Assembly: GCF_002939985.1 (NCBI RefSeq)
Contig: NZ_MDFM01000006.1
Span: forward strand, 118,404-182,403
Direction: 5' to 3'
DNA: 64,000 nucleotides
From: Xanthomonas hortorum pv. cynarae
Lineage (GTDB): Bacteria > Pseudomonadota > Gammaproteobacteria > Xanthomonadales > Xanthomonadaceae
The notes under the pieces were generated by a model that worked only from the letters and a program-made list of their open reading frames with translations, was not told the DNA's origin and did no database searches. This document shows, in pieces, positions 1 to 9,411 of this stretch. How positions within the stretch are numbered: the stretch's first letter is position 1; every line of letters begins with the position of its first letter. The position numbers and the translations under genes are program-made.

Positions 1-52
1 GGATCGCATCGAAGGACGGCAGTCCGGACAGGTCGAGCAGCGGGTTGGTCAT
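1..52 (-). CDS. prlC: Oligopeptidase A (M3 family), 5' end only
   Basis: Only the first 17 codons are inside the window, reading MTNPLLDLSGLPSFDAI from the ATG at 52 down to base 1. This closely matches the start of oligopeptidase A (PrlC/OpdA; E. coli begins MTNPLLTPFELPPFSAI), a cytosolic zinc metallopeptidase of the M3 family that degrades short peptides and cleaved signal peptides. The HEXXH zinc site lies outside the window. The gene lies downstream of the PLP enzyme on the same strand with a 115-base spacer. The identification rests on the N-terminal motif alone. Confidence 0.7.
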   Translation of the reverse strand, partial: MTNPLLDLSGLPSFDAI

Positions 53-167
53 GGAGCGCTCCGGCGGTGGACTGGATGACGGGTGACTGGATCAAGAATC
101 AACACGTGTGGCTAGCAAAACGTCGCGAGGCGCAGCAGTGTCGATGGCAGCTCCAAGGATATGGCGG

Positions 168-1271
168 TCATTCCAGCGCCGCACAAGGCAACGTGGGCAA
201 GTCGCCGCCGTTGACTGCGATGGCAATGGCCGCATTGCTGTCGGTGACGTCGATGGTGTGCGCCACGTACCAGGCCGGGTCGTAATAGCTGTGCGCATAA
301 CGCTCGCCGGCATCGCACAGGATGGTGACGATGGAGCCGGTACGGCCTGCCTCGCGCATGCGCTGGGCGGCCTGCAGCACACCGACGAAATTGGTGCCGG
401 TGGAGCCGCCGACGCGGCGGCCGAGCGTGGCGCTGACGTGGCGCATCGCCGCCAGGCTCAAGGCGTCGGGCACCTTGATCATCATGTCCACGCAGCTGGC
501 GATGAAGCTCGATTCCACCCGCGGGCGGCCGATGCCCTCGATACGCGAGCCGCCGGTGATGGCCAGCTCCTTGGGGCACTGCCCGTCCACCGCGCGGCAA
601 TAGCCGTCGAAGAACACCGACACCTCCGGGTCCACGCACAGGATGCGGGTGGCGTGGCGCCGGTAGCGCACGTAACGGCCCAACGTGGCGCTGGTGCCGC
701 CGGTGCCGGGGCTGCACACGATCCACTCGGGAATCGGGTGCGGTTCGTCGGCCAGCTGCTTGAAGATCGACTCGGCGATGTTGTTGTTGGCGCGCCAGTC
801 GGTGGCGCGCTCGGCGTAGGTGAACTGGTCCATGAAGTGCCCGCCGGTCTCGCGGGCGAGCTGGTGCGAGGCGCTGTCCAGATCGCAGGCACGCTCCACC
901 AGATGGCAGCGGCCGCCCTGGAATTGAATTGCGGCGATCTTTTCGGGCGAGGTCGAGGCCGGCATCACCGCGATGAAGGGCACACCCAGCAAACGTGCGA
1001 AATACGCTTCGGAAATCGCAGTCGAGCCACTGGAGGCCTCGATCACCGGCCGCCCCGCACGCAGCCAGCCGTTGGTCAGCGCGTACAGAAACAGCGAGCG
1101 CGCCAGCCGATGCTTGAGGCTGCCGGTGGGGTGGCTGGACTCGTCCTTGAAATACAGGTCGATGCCCGGATAGCCCGGCAGGTCCATCGGAATCAGGTGG
1201 GTGTCGGCCGAACGGTTGAAATCGGCTTCGATCTTCTGGATGGCGGCGGCCACCCACTGGCGCTGCGACAT
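168..1271 (-). CDS. PLP-dependent cysteine-synthase-family enzyme
   Basis: Predicted 367-residue cytosolic fold-type II PLP enzyme of the cysteine synthase / cystathionine beta-synthase family. Visible are the motif PTGSLKHR, whose lysine would bind PLP, the substrate loop EASSGSTA, and a glycine-rich phosphate-binding stretch (PGTGGTSAT). The start at 1271 (MSQRQW) is preferred because the family fold begins just after it. An in-frame ATG at 1376 would add 35 low-complexity residues. Family members make cysteine from O-acetylserine or handle related beta-replacements; the exact substrate cannot be read from sequence. It is longer than CysK (about 320 residues) and is probably the separate Xanthomonas paralogue rather than the main CysK. 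Confidence 0.85.
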   Translation of the reverse strand: MSQRQWVAAAIQKIEADFNRSADTHLIPMDLPGYPGIDLYFKDESSHPTGSLKHRLARSLFLYALTNGWLRAGRPVIEASSGSTAISEAYFARLLGVPFIAVMPASTSPEKIAAIQFQGGRCHLVERACDLDSASHQLARETGGHFMDQFTYAERATDWRANNNIAESIFKQLADEPHPIPEWIVCSPGTGGTSATLGRYVRYRRHATRILCVDPEVSVFFDGYCRAVDGQCPKELAITGGSRIEGIGRPRVESSFIASCVDMMIKVPDALSLAAMRHVSATLGRRVGGSTGTNFVGVLQAAQRMREAGRTGSIVTILCDAGERYAHSYYDPAWYVAHTIDVTDSNAAIAIAVNGGDLPTLPCAALE

Positions 1272-1404
1272 GGCAGGACTGTGCGGCGAAGGAAGCCCCG
1301 ATTCTACCGCTGCAAGGCGCGCGGCCACGGCCGGCGGGTCATCGGGCGGACAGCTGGGAGCCGATGCTATGCTCATCGCACCTGTTTGCCTGCCCTGACC
1401 GCCT

Positions 1405-1806
1405 GTGCTGCGTTGCCTGCTCCGCCTGCTGCTGTGCCTGTGCCTGGTTGCCAATACGGCCACCGGCGCGTGGGCGTCGGTGGGTATGGCGATGCCGGCG
1501 ATGGCCTCGGGTGCGATGGCACCGGCTGCGTCAGCTGCGCAGGCTTCCATGCCGGCCGCAATGCCGTGCCATGCCGACATGCAGCCGACTGCCGCCGTGC
1601 CTACCCACGACAACGCCAAGCATGCGCACGCAGCCGATTGCTGCAAGCTGGGCAGCTGCGACTGCCTGCAGCACTGCAGCCTCGCCTTGCTGACCCTGCC
1701 TGCGGTGCCCGCAGGTCTGCTCGGTCACTCGGCGTTGCCGGCCAACCTGGCCGAAGGACGCAGCAGCCCGTTGCCCGAGCAACCGGTTCGACCTCCCATC
1801 GCCTGA
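1405..1806 (+). CDS. copL: CopL, copper-responsive leader/regulatory protein of copLAB
   Basis: A 133-residue protein with a GTG start directly upstream of copA. It opens with a hydrophobic, cysteine-containing signal-like segment (residues 1-24). A Met/Ala/His-rich middle follows, then a cysteine cluster ([13 protein letters not shown], about residues 79-91) that looks metal-binding. In Xanthomonas the first gene of the copper cluster, copL, is known to be needed for copper-inducible expression of copAB. Its position, size and Cys/His/Met content fit. Sequence conservation in this family is low, so the name rests mainly on context. The alternative is a plain periplasmic copper-binding protein. 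Confidence 0.8.
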   Translation: MLRCLLRLLLCLCLVANTATGAWASVGMAMPAMASGAMAPAASAAQASMPAAMPCHADMQPTAAVPTHDNAKHAHAADCCKLGSCDCLQHCSLALLTLPAVPAGLLGHSALPANLAEGRSSPLPEQPVRPPIA

Positions 1807-1909
1807 GCGCTGACGGCTTTTGCTGTCATCGGGCCCGCGTGCTTGCTGCGCGGGGTTTCTAAGCGATGCGATGCGTTCGCCTTCATCGGTGGGCTGCAGC
1901 GGAGATGTC

Positions 1910-3730
1910 ATGTCTTTCGATCCCAATTCTTTCGATCCACCCTCCAACGGCGGCCTGAGCCGACGCCGCTTCGTGCAGGGCATCGCCCTGGGCGGTGTTG
2001 CCGCCACCACCGGCCTGTGGCGCAGCGATGCGCGTGCGTCCAACCCGGTGAACACGCCGGTCCTGCGCGGCAGCAGCCAATCGCTGCAGATCGGCCGCAT
2101 GCCGGTCAACCTCACCGGGCGCGCGCGCACCGCCATCACGGTCAACCAGAGCCTGCCCGCGCCCACGCTGCGCTGGCGCGAGGGCGACACCGTGAGCGTG
2201 CGCGTACGCAACGCGCTGGCCGACCAGCCTACCTCGGTGCATTGGCACGGCCTGTTGCTGCCGGCCAACATGGATGGCGTGCCGGGCATGAGCTTTGACG
2301 GCATCGCGCCGGACCAGGAGTATCACTACCGCTTCGCGCTGCGCCAATCCGGCACTTACTGGTACCACAGCCATTCGATGTTTCAGGAGCAGGCCGGCTT
2401 GTACGGCGCGATCGTCATCGACCCGCTGACACCGCCGCCGTATCGGCACGATCGCGAGCATGTGGTGCTGCTCTCGGACTGGACCGATCTGGAGCCGGCC
2501 GCACTGTTCCGGCGGCTCAAGCAGATGCCCAGCCACGACAATTACGCGCAGCGCACCGTGGGCGATTTTCTGCGCGATGCGCGCGAAGACGGCTTGCGCG
2601 CAACGCTGGCCGATCGCGGCATGTGGGGGCGCATGCGCATGACTCCCACCGACCTGTCCGACGTCAACGCCAATACCTACACCTATCTGCTCAACGGCGT
2701 CGCCCCGGCCGGCAACTGGACCGGGGTGTTCACCCCCGGCGAAAAAGTGCTGCTGCGTTTCATCAACGGCTCGTCGATGACCTATTTCGACATCCGCATT
2801 CCCGGCCTGCGTATGACCGTGGTGGCCGCCGATGGCCAATACGTGCACCCGGTGAGCGTGGACGAGCTGCGCATTGCTGCTGCAGAAACCTTCGACGTGA
2901 TTGTCGAACCCATCGGCCAGGACGCATTTACGTTGTTCGCGCAGGACATGGGTCGTACCGGATTCGCCTGCGGCACGCTGGCGGTGCGGCATGGCTTGCA
3001 GGCGCCGATTCCTGCACTGGATCCGCGCGCGATCCTGACCATGCAGGATATGGGGCATGGCGATGGCATGGCGCATGCAGATCACGCCATGCACGGCGGC
3101 GACACGACGCAAAGCGATCCGCATGCGGCACACGCGATGGCAATGCCGATGCCAGACATGCAGATGCAGGGGCATGGGCATGCAAGTAACGATGCGCACA
3201 GCAAGACCCCGCACCACCCTGCCAGCGAAGACGGCAATCCGCTGATCGACATGCGCAGCAATGCCACTGCGCCGCGCCTGGACGACCCCGGCGTTGGCCT
3301 GCGCAACAACGGCCGCCGCGTGCTGTGCTACGCCGACCTGCACAGCGTGTTCGACGATCCGGATGGGCGCGAGCCCGGGCGCGAGATCGAGCTGCATCTC
3401 ACCGGGCATATGGAAAAATTCGCCTGGTCATTCGATGGCATCGCCTTCGCTTCGGCAGAGCCCTTGCGGCTGCAGTACGGCGAGCGGCTGCGCATCGTGC
3501 TGGTCAACGACACCATGATGCAGCACCCCATCCACCTGCACGGCATGTGGAGCGACCTGGAAGACGCCGACGGCCATTTCCAGGTACGCAAGCACACCAT
3601 CGACATGCCGCCCGGCACCCGCCGCACCTACCGCGTGCGTGCCGATGCGCTGGGCCGCTGGGCCTACCATTGCCATCTGCTCTACCACATGGAAGCGGGC
3701 ATGATGCGCGAAGTGCGGGTGGAGGCATGA
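1910..3730 (+). CDS. copA: CopA, periplasmic multicopper oxidase for copper resistance
   Basis: 606-residue multicopper oxidase. The start at 1910 places a twin-arginine signal (LSRRRFVQGIALG) at the N-terminus, fitting export of a folded copper enzyme. Copper ligands are visible in order: VHWHG, YWYHSHS, then HPIHLHG and AYHCHLLYHMEAGMM at the C-terminus, which form the type 1 and trinuclear centres. A Met/His-rich insert (about residues 375-435, repeats such as MQDMGHGDGMAHADHAMHG) is typical of CopA/PcoA and binds extra Cu(I). CopA oxidises Cu(I) and sequesters copper in the periplasm. The gene lies 103 bases after copL and overlaps copB by four bases (ATGA), so copA and copB are probably co-translated. 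Confidence 0.95.
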   Translation: MSFDPNSFDPPSNGGLSRRRFVQGIALGGVAATTGLWRSDARASNPVNTPVLRGSSQSLQIGRMPVNLTGRARTAITVNQSLPAPTLRWREGDTVSVRVRNALADQPTSVHWHGLLLPANMDGVPGMSFDGIAPDQEYHYRFALRQSGTYWYHSHSMFQEQAGLYGAIVIDPLTPPPYRHDREHVVLLSDWTDLEPAALFRRLKQMPSHDNYAQRTVGDFLRDAREDGLRATLADRGMWGRMRMTPTDLSDVNANTYTYLLNGVAPAGNWTGVFTPGEKVLLRFINGSSMTYFDIRIPGLRMTVVAADGQYVHPVSVDELRIAAAETFDVIVEPIGQDAFTLFAQDMGRTGFACGTLAVRHGLQAPIPALDPRAILTMQDMGHGDGMAHADHAMHGGDTTQSDPHAAHAMAMPMPDMQMQGHGHASNDAHSKTPHHPASEDGNPLIDMRSNATAPRLDDPGVGLRNNGRRVLCYADLHSVFDDPDGREPGREIELHLTGHMEKFAWSFDGIAFASAEPLRLQYGERLRIVLVNDTMMQHPIHLHGMWSDLEDADGHFQVRKHTIDMPPGTRRTYRVRADALGRWAYHCHLLYHMEAGMMREVRVEA

Positions 3731-5028
3731 GCGCGCTTCGTACGCAAGACGTGGTGCTGCTCGCACTGCTGCTGAGCGCATCGGCTACTGCACAGGAGCA
3801 TGTGCCTGAGGCGATGGATTCATCCGCGCATGCCGATGGCACGCAGGCAATGCAGATGGCCGACCACGCGATGCCGGCCCAGCCGCAGTCATCCATCGCG
3901 ACAGAGGCATCGCCGCCATCTGCGCAGGAGACCGCAGATGCGATACAGATGGATCACGCGCATCTGCAGCACACCGGCGCTGCATCGCCATCGGCAGACG
4001 CTGCCGACAGCACGCCTGCGCAACGCCCGGTACAAGCCGACGTTTCGGCATCGCCGACATCGATGCATCACGCAGGCATGCAGCACGCCGACGTCAAGCA
4101 TGCCGCACACCAGGCCTCTACGAATCCACAACCGGGCCACAGCCAGCAGCCCCAGGCAGATATGGACCATGCGTCGGTGGGGCACGCGTCGATGCAGCAC
4201 GCCCCGATGCAACATGGACCAGCGCAGCATGGGCCGATGGATCACACCAACATGCAGCACGCGCAGCACACCGAAGCGGCGACCCAAACGCCGGCATCGC
4301 CCACCACCAGCGCATTGCCGCGTGAGCCTATTCCCGAGCCCACTTCCGAGGAGATCGCTGCGGCTTTTGCACCTCTGCAGCACCATGCGATGCACACGGC
4401 AGGCATCAATCACTACGTGTTGCTCGATCGACTGGAAGCGTCCAATACCAACCGCGGCAGTGGTCAGGATTGGGAAGCACGCGCCTGGATCGGCGGCGAC
4501 ATCGACCGGCTCTGGCTGCGCAGCGAAGGCGAGCGGCACGAAGGGCGCACGCAGGACGCATCGTTGGAGGCGTTCTACGGTCACGCCATCTCGCCGTGGT
4601 GGGATGTACTGGTTGGCGCACGTCAGGACATCGGCGCGGACGCACATCGCAGCTGGGCCGCCTTCGGCGTGCAGGGACTGGCACCCTACAAGTTCGAGAC
4701 CGAAGCCACGCTCTACATCGGCAGCGGCGGCCGTGCCGCACTGCGACTGGAAGGCGAGTACGAGGTGCTGCTGACCAACCGGCTGATCCTGCAACCGCGC
4801 GTGGAAGTCAGTATCGCCCTGACCGACGATGACCGGCGCAACATCGACAACGGCGTGGAGCAGGCCGAATTTAGCCTACGGCTGCGCTACGAAATCACCC
4901 GCCGTTTCGCGCCCTATATCGGCTGGGTACACAGCCGCAGCTTCGGTGACACCGCCAGACGCACCGCGATCGAAGACGAACCGGCGCGCGACAGCCGCTT
5001 CGTTGCCGGCGTGCGCATCTGGTTCTGA
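3727..5028 (+). CDS. copB: CopB, outer-membrane copper-resistance protein
   Basis: 433-residue protein starting at the ATG that overlaps the copA stop (ATGA). It has a Sec signal peptide (cleavage near ATAQ, about residue 22). A long His/Met-rich region follows to about residue 200, with degenerate units such as MQHAPMQHGPAQHGP and MDHTNMQHAQH. The C-terminal 230 residues form a CopB-family (PF05275) beta-barrel ending in IWF, an outer-membrane assembly signal. The protein is known to bind copper at the outer membrane and contribute to resistance together with CopA. The repeat region is longer than in Pseudomonas CopB and probably varies between strains. Confidence 0.93.
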   Translation: MSALRTQDVVLLALLLSASATAQEHVPEAMDSSAHADGTQAMQMADHAMPAQPQSSIATEASPPSAQETADAIQMDHAHLQHTGAASPSADAADSTPAQRPVQADVSASPTSMHHAGMQHADVKHAAHQASTNPQPGHSQQPQADMDHASVGHASMQHAPMQHGPAQHGPMDHTNMQHAQHTEAATQTPASPTTSALPREPIPEPTSEEIAAAFAPLQHHAMHTAGINHYVLLDRLEASNTNRGSGQDWEARAWIGGDIDRLWLRSEGERHEGRTQDASLEAFYGHAISPWWDVLVGARQDIGADAHRSWAAFGVQGLAPYKFETEATLYIGSGGRAALRLEGEYEVLLTNRLILQPRVEVSIALTDDDRRNIDNGVEQAEFSLRLRYEITRRFAPYIGWVHSRSFGDTARRTAIEDEPARDSRFVAGVRIWF

Positions 5029-5249
5029 GACAGCCGCTGTGCGCAGGGGCCCGACCGTTCGGAGTCGGAGTCGGGCCCATGCCACTACCTTGACCCGTGC
5101 AGGTCATGCGGTCTGGCGCGATCAACCAGAACGCGGCGCGGTCGGATCACCGCCCCGCGCAATGCAGACATACCGACAACCATTGCCTCGCTACTATCGG
5201 CGTCCAACGCAGACAGACCTGCTCCCCCCATTCCATCGAGGAGACCGCA

Positions 5250-5774
5250 ATGCCTTTGACCGACCTACAACACGTTCCCGGCGCCAGCGCCGCGCCTGCC
5301 GACACCAGCGGCTTCGTGTTCAACCACACCATGCTGCGCGTCAAGGATGCCCAGCGTTCGCTGGATTTCTACACCCGTGTGCTCGGCTTCCGCCTGCTGG
5401 ATGCGCGCGATTTTGCCGATGCGAAATTCAGCCTGTATTTTCTCGCCTTGTTGCCGCAAGACACCGTAATCCCCGAAGAAGATACCGAACGTCGTCTGTG
5501 GATGGCCGGCATCCCCGGCGTACTGGAACTCACCCACAACCACGGCACCGAAACCCAGGACGGCCCGGTCTACCACGACGGCAACAGCGAGCCGCGCGGC
5601 TTCGGCCACATCTGCATCTCGGTGCCCGACATCCACGCCGCCTGCGCGCGTTTCGACGCTCTCAATGTGCCTTACCAGAAACGCCTGGAAGACGGCCGCA
5701 TGAGGCACCTGGCCTTCATCAAGGACCCGGACGGCTATTGGGTAGAGATTATTTCCAATACGCCGCTGGCCTAA
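5250..5774 (+). CDS. gloA: Lactoylglutathione lyase (glyoxalase I)
   Basis: 174-residue VOC-fold enzyme that converts the methylglyoxal-glutathione hemithioacetal to S-lactoylglutathione in the cytosol. Metal ligands and substrate residues are visible: FNHTMLRVKD (His26), GVLELTHNHG (Glu), GFGHICISV (His) and WVEIISN (Glu). The start at 5250 has a good Shine-Dalgarno sequence (GAGGAGACC) seven bases upstream. The length (about 175) is that of the long, eukaryote/pseudomonad-like glyoxalase I rather than the short E. coli enzyme (135). It is monocistronic, ending in a strong terminator. Confidence 0.93.
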   Translation: MPLTDLQHVPGASAAPADTSGFVFNHTMLRVKDAQRSLDFYTRVLGFRLLDARDFADAKFSLYFLALLPQDTVIPEEDTERRLWMAGIPGVLELTHNHGTETQDGPVYHDGNSEPRGFGHICISVPDIHAACARFDALNVPYQKRLEDGRMRHLAFIKDPDGYWVEIISNTPLA

Positions 5775-5782
5775 CGCAGAAC

Positions 5783-5814
5783 AAAAAATGCCCGGAATTC
5801 CCGGGCATTTTTTA
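5783..5814. terminator. Bidirectional rho-independent terminator after gloA
   Basis: Perfect hairpin AAAAAATGCCCGG..CCGGGCATTTTTT with A- and T-runs on both sides. It can end gloA on the plus strand; the convergent gene at 5947-7089 may use it too. Confidence 0.9.
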
Positions 5815-5946
5815 TGCGTGCGAGCTATCGGCAGTTGTTACAAAACGGCGCGTTCGAGCAACGTGCGTCAATACACAAGACTGCCCGCATTTTTGAATAA
5901 AGCCGTTGCACGCAGATGCAGCTGCCATCCAGCGCGGCGCACTGCA

Positions 5947-7089
5947 TCAGTTGGAAGCGGCAACAGCCTCTCTGTCCGGAAACCATTGCGGCAACTGCTC
6001 GGCAAATCTTGCAGCACATTCCTCGCTGTAGGCCTGCGCGGCCTCCTTGACCAGCGCGTAGTCGTTGGCCTCCCACTCCTCCAGCGATGCAGTGCGCGGT
6101 GTCGGTGCACAGTCCAGATTGACTGGGCTGGCCTTGCGCTTCAGAAGGCCGGAGCGCTCACCGCCGATCGTCACTGCATAGCGCAGCTCGTAGGGCGATG
6201 TGGTATCGGCCAGGCTCTGGTAGACCAGCAGCCAGTCGGACATCAGCACCTGCAGCGGGAACGGGTCCACCGGCAGTGCTGCCGGATGCCCGCTGAAGTA
6301 GGTCTTCAGACGCGCATTGACCGCATCGCGCTGCAATTGATATCCGGGATTCCCCACGGCCTCCATCTTCTCGCCTTTCAGCTGCCCCTTACCAAAGGAC
6401 GACACTGCGATGCCGCGCGCGAACAGGCTGGTGGCGATCTGCAAACCCACCACCGCCCCGGTGTGTCCCCGCCGCACCACGCGCAACATTTCGTCGCCGT
6501 TGGGTAGGCCGTTGGACCCCACACGCATGCTGGCATGCAACGGAAGCTGCAACGCCCAATCCGCCGACGATGCAATGACGGCATCAGCTTGCGTTTGTGA
6601 AGCGGGCTGCTCTTCTGTTGCAGCGACCAACACCGTGCCGGCAGCCGCGGCGGCGGCATGGGCCGTCGCTGTCGAAAAATCGCCAGTGGCAAATGCAGGC
6701 ACCACTGCCACAGCCTCTGCCCCACGCGCGGCCGTACAGAACGCGCTGGAAGCACGCATCTGCACTTCATGAAATTCGATGCCGTTGATCTGATGTACGA
6801 CCGCATCCTGGCCGTACTGCGCCACCAGTTTGGTAACGATGGCCTCCTGCTCGACCGGCTGCTGGCCGCAGACCTTGGCCGCAGCGATGCGCGACCAGGC
6901 GAACTGCAGCGCAGGATCCCACCCCATCGCGTCTTCGCCCACAAACCCGTGGTCGTAGTGGTAGACGTAGATGGCCGGGTCGATGTCTTGCAAGGTCATC
7001 CCGCCCACACCCGCATAACCGGGCGGAACATCGCCAGCCATCGCAATGCCGCTCAGTGCCGAGATCGCCACCGCAATCAATGCTTTCAT
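5947..7089 (-). CDS. Secreted protein of unknown function
   Basis: 380-residue protein I do not recognise. It begins with a clear Sec signal peptide (MKALIAVAISALSGIAMA, cleavage about residue 18). The ATG at 7089 has a strong Shine-Dalgarno sequence (GGAAGGAGTC), which decides against the upstream in-frame start at 7137. The mature part has an Ala/Thr-rich linker (about residues 150-180) and a C-terminal half with mixed alpha/beta character. No catalytic motif or membrane segment is apparent. It stands alone, convergent with gloA. Two cysteines near residue 90 and in the 110s could form a periplasmic disulfide. Confidence 0.7.
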   Translation of the reverse strand: MKALIAVAISALSGIAMAGDVPPGYAGVGGMTLQDIDPAIYVYHYDHGFVGEDAMGWDPALQFAWSRIAAAKVCGQQPVEQEAIVTKLVAQYGQDAVVHQINGIEFHEVQMRASSAFCTAARGAEAVAVVPAFATGDFSTATAHAAAAAAGTVLVAATEEQPASQTQADAVIASSADWALQLPLHASMRVGSNGLPNGDEMLRVVRRGHTGAVVGLQIATSLFARGIAVSSFGKGQLKGEKMEAVGNPGYQLQRDAVNARLKTYFSGHPAALPVDPFPLQVLMSDWLLVYQSLADTTSPYELRYAVTIGGERSGLLKRKASPVNLDCAPTPRTASLEEWEANDYALVKEAAQAYSEECAARFAEQLPQWFPDREAVAASN

Positions 7090-7271
7090 AGACTCCTTCC
7101 ACTGGAAATGGCGTCGCATTGCGTGTCCCCCACGCAATGCGACAAGACACTGTCAGACCGCGCGGACAGCGGCCAATAGCACAGTGCTCGGTCCATCAGA
7201 CAACGATCCGCAGTCGGCTTGAACGCTCAGTTGCGAACATAGTGTGGGCGCATCACGCGCACTTGGCAGTC

Positions 7272-7303
7272 GGGGCGGTCCCCACATCTGTAGGGACCGC
7301 CCC
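7272..7303 (-). terminator. Perfect 11-bp hairpin, likely terminator without a T-run
   Basis: GGGGCGGTCCC (7272-7282) and GGGACCGCCCC (7293-7303) are perfect inverted repeats with a 10-base loop, immediately downstream of the gene ending at 7319 (minus strand). No U-tract is visible, so intrinsic termination is uncertain. Confidence 0.5.
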
Positions 7304-7318
7304 GGAAGTGGCGCTTAT

Positions 7319-7792
7319 CTATGCATGCAACAGTCCGCCAGTACTGCGCTGCCACTCGCGCGGCGGGCGCAGTGCGGCAAGCGTGTGGACCAACTCGCGA
7401 TAGCTCTCGGCCAGTTGCGCGAACAGGCTGGCATCGCTGCAACGGGTGTCGGCCACATCGGAATAGGCGCCGCGCCCCAGGTCGATGAAGTAGTCCACGC
7501 TAAGCCGGCGACGTTGCGCCACTCCGGGAAACAGCCCGGCAATCAGCAGACAGCCATCGCCCAGATCGCGCAACAGATCGGCACGCACACTGCCCATCTG
7601 TTCCTGCGCATGCAACCACGCCAATGCCTGCGTGCGCGAAAGCAGATGCGCATCGCGCTGGAAGCGCAGCAACACGAACACCAGATAATGCTCGCGCGAT
7701 TCGTCCAGCGGCCGCGCGATGCGCTGCCCTGCCTCACGTACCAACGCCTGCCACAACTCGGCCGGCGCGCCCTGTTTGAAAGACTCGTGCAT
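7319..7792 (-). CDS. Conserved small protein of unknown function
   Basis: 157-residue soluble, mostly helical protein without signal peptide or membrane segment. The start at 7792 (MHESFKQGAPAELW) is chosen because AGGAGG lies four bases upstream at 7797-7802. An upstream ATG at 7885 lacks such a site and would add 31 residues. Phrases such as PLDESREHYLVFVLLRFQRD suggest a conserved family restricted to Xanthomonadaceae and relatives, of which I know no function. The gene stands alone, with a perfect hairpin after its stop. Confidence 0.7.
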   Translation of the reverse strand: MHESFKQGAPAELWQALVREAGQRIARPLDESREHYLVFVLLRFQRDAHLLSRTQALAWLHAQEQMGSVRADLLRDLGDGCLLIAGLFPGVAQRRRLSVDYFIDLGRGAYSDVADTRCSDASLFAQLAESYRELVHTLAALRPPREWQRSTGGLLHA

Positions 7793-7999
7793 ACGTCCTC
7801 CTGCGTGGTGGGACCCTCGCAAGAGCGTATGCATAACCTGGGCCATCGCGTTGGCAGCCAGGTCCGTCGTCTGCCAATCATCCACCGCAGCGAGATCGCG
7901 CGACGGGTTAGCTCACTGTGGCCACGCGCCGTCACCGCACCTTGCACGGCACCGGTTAATTGCTACCCGCGACCGACCCGACTGCCGCTGCCGGGCGCG

Positions 8000-8686
8000 T
8001 CATCGGGTACGCAAGCGCAGTGCCTTCCGCTCTTCACGATTTACAAGCCACGTAAGCAATGCACCGGGCAGAAGGAACCCCAGCGTTACGAGCAAACCGT
8101 GGAGCAGATGCGCCGCCGGTTCGTCCAACACGGCGATGTGCTTCATCGGAGACAGCCACGGGGAAAGATTGAAGAACGCGATCGTCAAGACGACAAGCGG
8201 CCAAATCCAGTTCACCCCACGCTTGCGCGCAGAATTCCAGGCGTAAGCGGCCAGCACAACAACAAAGACTCCTTCGATCACCCAAGAGGCGGTTCCAAGC
8301 CGCCCCCACAGTCCCAGCCCAAAGTGAGTCTGTGAATGCGGCAACAGCGCCAGGTCATTGTTGTGCATTGGCCAGTCGGCAAGGAAGTGAGAGAAAGACG
8401 CGACAAACGCCAGAACTGCAATGCGCCTGTCTTTCCAGAAGAGGCAAGCCCAGACAACGGACCAAACCACCGCCGCCAAGAGCGAATGATCCCAGTCGAT
8501 GAATGTCAGGTCGAAGAACAGATAGGGGCCTGCAGCAAAGTTGGGCGTTACGATGTCCCAGCCAAGCATGATGAAAATACCGTCCAGGATGTCGAGAAAG
8601 CCCACGCCCAGTAGTAACGGAAGCGTTGGGATGCCCGGAAAGCTGGCTTTCAAGGCCAGTCCGATCGCAAAGTGACCCACATACAT
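8000..8686 (-). CDS. Multi-pass inner-membrane protein, DUF457/YdjM-like
   Basis: 228-residue protein with about six hydrophobic segments. Conserved polar motifs FIDWDHSLL (about residues 75-83) and FSHFLADWPMHNND (about residues 112-125) sit next to membrane segments. Such His/Asp motifs are typical of the DUF457 family, annotated as membrane-bound metal-dependent hydrolases without a proven reaction. The start at 8686 has a GGAGAACC ribosome site. It is divergent from the Crp/Fnr-type regulator at 8776, with 89 bases between the start codons, so the regulator may control it. Family assignment is moderate; function is unknown. Confidence 0.7.
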   Translation of the reverse strand: MYVGHFAIGLALKASFPGIPTLPLLLGVGFLDILDGIFIMLGWDIVTPNFAAGPYLFFDLTFIDWDHSLLAAVVWSVVWACLFWKDRRIAVLAFVASFSHFLADWPMHNNDLALLPHSQTHFGLGLWGRLGTASWVIEGVFVVVLAAYAWNSARKRGVNWIWPLVVLTIAFFNLSPWLSPMKHIAVLDEPAAHLLHGLLVTLGFLLPGALLTWLVNREERKALRLRTR

Positions 8687-8775
8687 GGCCGGTTCTCCAA
8701 GGATTAGGCCTGCATGGTGCCCCCGTTGCACCCTCCAGACTGTAAAATCAGAACGGTTCGACCACGGTCCCGGCT

Positions 8776-9411
8776 ATGCCTGACGATGGCACCCTGAGTC
8801 CAGAGATTGCAGAGATTTTTCTCTCCCAGGCTTCGGTTCGAACGTGTGTTGCGGGGCAGCGCATTTTTGAGCTGGGTTCCTCCCCTGCCTGCATGTTCGG
8901 CATTCTCAGCGGCTCGGTCCGGGTCTCTCTGGAGCCGATCCAGCTCAGCGAGAGGCTGTCGCTGATCCTTGGACCAGGCCAGTGGTTTGGAGAAGTTCCG
9001 CTGCTGGATGAGCGGGCAAGGGCGTTCAGCGCGGTGGCCCACGGACGTAGCAAGATCGCCGTCGTCTCGACTGTCGCCTTCAACCGTGTGATCGCATCCA
9101 ACCCGGCGGCGCTCCTGGCCATCACCCGCCTGGTGTGCTCACGCTATCGCCAGGCCTTGGACTGGATTGAAGCCAACCAGGCACGTTCGCTCGAACGCCG
9201 GCTGGCGGCTCAGCTTCTCACTGCCCAACACAACGTCCGCATGCCACAGAGTGCGCTGGCCGACAGGCTGGGCGTCTCCCGTCCTACCGTGAACCAGCTC
9301 TTGAAAGCATGGAAAGCCCAAGGCTTGATCGACGTTGGCTACGGCAAAGTGAATGTGTTGAACATGGACGCCCTGGCATCGATCCTCGCAGGGGAGCTAG
9401 AGCGCGACTAG
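8776..9411 (+). CDS. Crp/Fnr-family transcriptional regulator
   Basis: 211-residue cytosolic regulator. The N-terminal cyclic-nucleotide-type beta-barrel is seen in GQRIFELGSSPACMFGILSGSVRV and the phosphate-binding-cassette-like GQWFGEVPLLDERARAFSAVA. A dimerisation helix follows at about residues 115-150. A C-terminal winged helix-turn-helix (MPQSALADRLGVSRPTVNQ, about residues 157-175) binds DNA. It lacks the four-Cys iron-sulfur arrangement of FNR and the full cAMP-binding residues of CRP, so the effector is unknown. It is not the Xanthomonas virulence regulator Clp, which is more CRP-like and about 230 residues. It probably regulates itself and the divergent membrane protein. Confidence 0.88.
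   Translation: MPDDGTLSPEIAEIFLSQASVRTCVAGQRIFELGSSPACMFGILSGSVRVSLEPIQLSERLSLILGPGQWFGEVPLLDERARAFSAVAHGRSKIAVVSTVAFNRVIASNPAALLAITRLVCSRYRQALDWIEANQARSLERRLAAQLLTAQHNVRMPQSALADRLGVSRPTVNQLLKAWKAQGLIDVGYGKVNVLNMDALASILAGELERD

Noticed and set aside
108-1862. Very long plus-strand open frame (584 codons) across the PLP enzyme and copL
   Set aside because: It is the antisense shadow of the PLP enzyme gene in high-GC DNA. Its product is rich in Ala, Arg, Gly and His with no recognisable domain.
8836-8850. tRNA T-loop-like GGTTCGAAC
   Set aside because: It lies within the Crp/Fnr-type coding region and no acceptor stem or anticodon arm can be folded around it. No tRNA is seen anywhere in the window.
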